From: Trichomonas tenax
Lineage: Eukaryota > Parabasalia > Trichomonadida > Trichomonadidae
Assembly (NCBI GenBank): GCA_023091735.1
Contig: JALKBU010000716.1
Span: 1-26,917, forward strand
Direction: 5' to 3'
Length of the DNA stretch: 26,917 nucleotides
Positions within the stretch are counted from its first letter, which is position 1, and every line of letters begins with the position of its first letter. Under the pieces are notes generated by a model. The model worked only from the letters and a program-made list of their open reading frames with translations. It had not been told where the DNA came from and made no database searches. Both the position numbers and the translations under genes were made by a program. Below are positions 24,672 to 26,917 of the stretch, one piece after another.

Positions 24672-26917
24672 TTAATAAACCCTATACCACGTGTAAACAG
24701 TAATGTATGGAGGCATGTAATCAGTACCTGAACCAGTGTCGGCAGTGTTTCCATAAACTGAATGAATGTGACTTCCTGCATGATCAATGATTAAACCCGT
24801 GTTGTATTCTCTGGTATCTGATGTAATATCATAACGTGAAATCGTTTCTTTTCCTCCGTTACCACATCCGTAATAACCTCTATTACTGATTAAATGAGTA
24901 TGAGCTCCTGTCAATGATGTTGTACCCGAAAAGTAATGATTGTGTGAAGGTAAGTTATCTACTGAAATCTTTTTACTTCCTCCTGTTTCTCTTGATGAAT
25001 TAGCGCAATATAAGAAACGATCAACTATTGGCTCCCATTCACCAAAACCAAATATTTGAGCAGGATTTGTGTTGTTCATTGATGTGTAAATTGAACCAAC
25101 AGGATAAATTGTCATTAATAATTCATATTTAGAATTTAATACATCCTTCTTTAAATTCATTATTTCCCTATTGAATGTTTTTAATAAATTCCAAACACTA
25201 GTTTCAGGATTATTTGAAGGCGCATCTGTTCCTAATACCTGCTTAATTATTACATCATCAACTTTAATTTCATTTGCGTTTATTGCTGTGTCTATTTCGT
25301 TTAATTTTTCGTTTAATCCATTAATATCTGTTATTTCGTGTGTATGTTCTTTATCTGCTTTATTCTTAACGTCAATGATTCCTTGCTCAATTCTTGACGA
25401 TAATTCATGAATGTTAAGAGTCAAATCATCATTAACTTTTTGAACTTCTGTTTTATCTGCTTTAGTTCGTAATGTGTTATTAATTGTTTGCATATCATTT
25501 TTAACTTCTGTTTTATCTGCTTTAATATCAATTTTATTTAATGCTTCTGTCAAATCTAACGTCGACGCTTTATCATTTAATTTATTCTTAACGTCAATGA
25601 TTCCTTGTTCAATTCTTGACGATAATTCATGAATGTTATAATCTAATTGTTCTTTATCTGCTTTATCATTCAGTGCATTCATAACATTCGCTAAATTTGA
25701 AGATAAGGTATCGGTAATTACTTTATCCGCTTTATTACTTAATGACTGTTGAACATCAATTATCTCATTATTGTTTTTAATTAGTATCGCCTTTGTCTGT
25801 AATCCATCCGTGAATTGAGGAATAACATATGTAGGAGGTTCTGGTGGTATAATAGTTTCAGTTCCATCTTCATTTTTAATTGTTTCACCTTCTCTTCCTT
25901 CTTTCATAAATCCCTTAATTTCATGAACCGTTAAGCGTTCGATGTTTTGATGTTCATGGTTGACATTTGCCTTATTATTTAATTCTGTCATTAAATCTTT
26001 GTCGTTAATATTTATTTCCTGAGTATATATTTTACCCACTTTTATATTTGTTTGTTCTTGTGTTTCTTCTAAAAATTCAGTGTCGTGATCATCGGGGTAT
26101 TTCGTGAAAGATGTCAGATTATCGTTGATTAAACATATTTGACGCAACAATTCAGCAACTGTGAATGTAATAGTTAAATCATTATTTCTTTCAGTACCTT
26201 CAAACGTTATGTTGTTATCTTTTATAACTTGATTTATATAATTTAATAACACACCGTAACGAGGATATAATTTATTAAATTTTTCAGCAATTGTTAGTTC
26301 ATGTATTTCTTCCTCTTCATGTGTTTCATCAACATCTCTTAATCTTACGCTACGAGGTACTACATTAGTACCGACATGTGATAAATTCTGTAAAAACCAC
26401 TGAACACGTTGAAATAAACTTAAATGACTATCCATTACCTGACCGGTTAATGATTCAACACTTGATATTGCATTCTGTGTTGTTCTGTTAGTTTCATTAA
26501 CGAAAGTCGTGAATTGATTTAATGCATTATTGGTTACTCCTATACTATCTTCTAAACCGTTAACGATTCCAGTCATATTATGTGTGAAATCATCAATTCT
26601 TTGAATCCATGTCGATAAGCTACTGAAAACATCATTACCAGTCGATATTGTATTTAACACAGCCCTTAACGTATCCAATCCTTCTGCCTTAGCCATAAAT
26701 GCTGATAGTTGTGTCACCTGATATTGTAAAGCCGCAAATGATGCAGCAGTTAGACCAGTATTTATTAAATCCCAGATCCATCCCCTTGCTGAAGCCCCAT
26801 CTTCACCATCCTTACCATCTAATCCATCACGACCTGGAGTGCCCTGTGGACCTGTATCCCCCTTCTCTCCCTTATCACCTTTCTCTCCTCTTTCGCCTTT
26901 ATCTCCTTTCAATTCTT
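24672..26917 (-). CDS. Collagen/coiled-coil/phage tail-collar protein of the element (5' partial)
   Basis: At least 747 residues. The frame continues past the right edge; the apparent first residue at 26912 is a TTG codon, not a start. From the N-terminus it has: collagen-like Gly-x-y triplets (GDKGERGEKGDKGEKG, about 38 residues); a helical region to about 200; an acidic region; alpha-helical repeats of the NDKADKEQ/KADKTEV type (about 390-540), including a duplicated NIHELSSRIEQGIIDVKNK; then a compact C-terminal domain opening with YPVGSIYTSMNNTNPAQIFG, with FGEWEPI, LPSHNHYF, GAHTHLI and SHIHSVYG. This last part is the tail-collar/receptor-tip fold, whose paired HxH motifs bind metal in T4 gp12. 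It is probably a trimeric fibre used for attachment by the virion-like stage; the role is inference. The 3' end matches the fragment at 1-113. Confidence 0.85.
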   Translation of the reverse strand, partial: ELKGDKGERGEKGDKGEKGDTGPQGTPGRDGLDGKDGEDGASARGWIWDLINTGLTAASFAALQYQVTQLSAFMAKAEGLDTLRAVLNTISTGNDVFSSLSTWIQRIDDFTHNMTGIVNGLEDSIGVTNNALNQFTTFVNETNRTTQNAISSVESLTGQVMDSHLSLFQRVQWFLQNLSHVGTNVVPRSVRLRDVDETHEEEEIHELTIAEKFNKLYPRYGVLLNYINQVIKDNNITFEGTERNNDLTITFTVAELLRQICLINDNLTSFTKYPDDHDTEFLEETQEQTNIKVGKIYTQEININDKDLMTELNNKANVNHEHQNIERLTVHEIKGFMKEGREGETIKNEDGTETIIPPEPPTYVIPQFTDGLQTKAILIKNNNEIIDVQQSLSNKADKVITDTLSSNLANVMNALNDKADKEQLDYNIHELSSRIEQGIIDVKNKLNDKASTLDLTEALNKIDIKADKTEVKNDMQTINNTLRTKADKTEVQKVNDDLTLNIHELSSRIEQGIIDVKNKADKEHTHEITDINGLNEKLNEIDTAINANEIKVDDVIIKQVLGTDAPSNNPETSVWNLLKTFNREIMNLKKDVLNSKYELLMTIYPVGSIYTSMNNTNPAQIFGFGEWEPIVDRFLYCANSSRETGGSKKISVDNLPSHNHYFSGTTSLTGAHTHLISNRGYYGCGNGGKETISRYDITSDTREYNTGLIIDHAGSHIHSVYGNTADTGSGTDYMPPYITVYTWYRVY
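25359..25638. repeat. 58-bp direct repeat within the fibre gene
   Basis: 25359-25416 and 25581-25638 are identical except for one base, and they encode the same segment NIHELSSRIEQGIIDVKNK twice, 222 bp (74 residues) apart. The near-identity at DNA level means a recent duplication or gene conversion, as in phage fibres that change shaft length. Confidence 0.85.

Larger units (their letters stand above)
24018..26917. mobile_element. Right-hand Maverick/Polinton-like element, left end
   Basis: It begins with AGTTAGTAATAAG at 24018, the reverse complement of the left element's end at 1674, and runs past the window edge. It holds two successive termini (24018 and 24135), a leader with the 18-bp palindrome (24268-24285), three tandem 3' modules and the tail-collar gene. 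The orientation is opposite to the left element, so both present their tail-collar gene toward the 22 kb of host DNA. Confidence 0.8.

Overview
This is AT-rich nuclear DNA of a parabasalid, most likely Trichomonas vaginalis or a close relative. Several signs agree. Highly expressed genes (class II fructose-bisphosphate aldolase, histones H2A and H2B, cyclophilin, alpha-NAC, a hydrogenosomal membrane protein) use C-ending codons. Most sit 10-16 nt downstream of an initiator-like TCAYTW or CCACTT motif, and they stop with TAAA, the combined stop and polyadenylation context known in trichomonads. No spliceosomal intron with the trichomonad GTAYGT / ACTAACACACAG signature is seen. A U2 snRNA gene, an Hmp35-like protein and three virus-like Maverick/Polinton-type fragments complete the picture.

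Layout. 1-1674: terminal region of a Maverick-like element, containing three successive element ends (570, 978, 1674) and the last codons of a tail-collar protein. 2129-4793: an ankyrin protein, then a protein with a degenerate exonuclease-like domain and three C2H2 zinc fingers. 5302-6288: aldolase. 6289-9862: mostly non-coding, with decayed transposase-like remnants. 9863-10465 (-): an INCENP/Sli15-like protein with an IN-box. 12183-13281: a 1.1-kb segment bounded by 58-bp GC-rich inverted repeats around a small ORF. 13579 to about 14640: a truncated Maverick end fused almost directly to the core promoter of the Hmp35-like gene (14651-15607). 15905-16988: an ankyrin gene interrupted twice. 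17469-17987 (-): a divergent-loop cyclophilin. 19461-20333: a SAP/HeH-like protein with one C-terminal membrane segment. About 20535-20675 (-): U2 snRNA. 20977-21952: a divergent H2B/H2A pair sharing a symmetric promoter. 22529-23014: alpha-NAC. 23501-24004: an unrecognised protein. 24018-26917: a second Maverick end in the opposite orientation, carrying a nearly complete collagen/coiled-coil/phage tail-collar gene.

The host genes are monocistronic and largely unrelated in function, although the histone pair, the INCENP-like protein and the possible nuclear-envelope protein all concern chromatin or mitosis. The most unusual material is the Maverick termini. Each begins AGTTAGT and carries a roughly 47-51-bp hairpin about 10 bp inside. 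These ends are nested into one another, and two of them flank 22 kb of host DNA with the tail-collar genes pointing inward.
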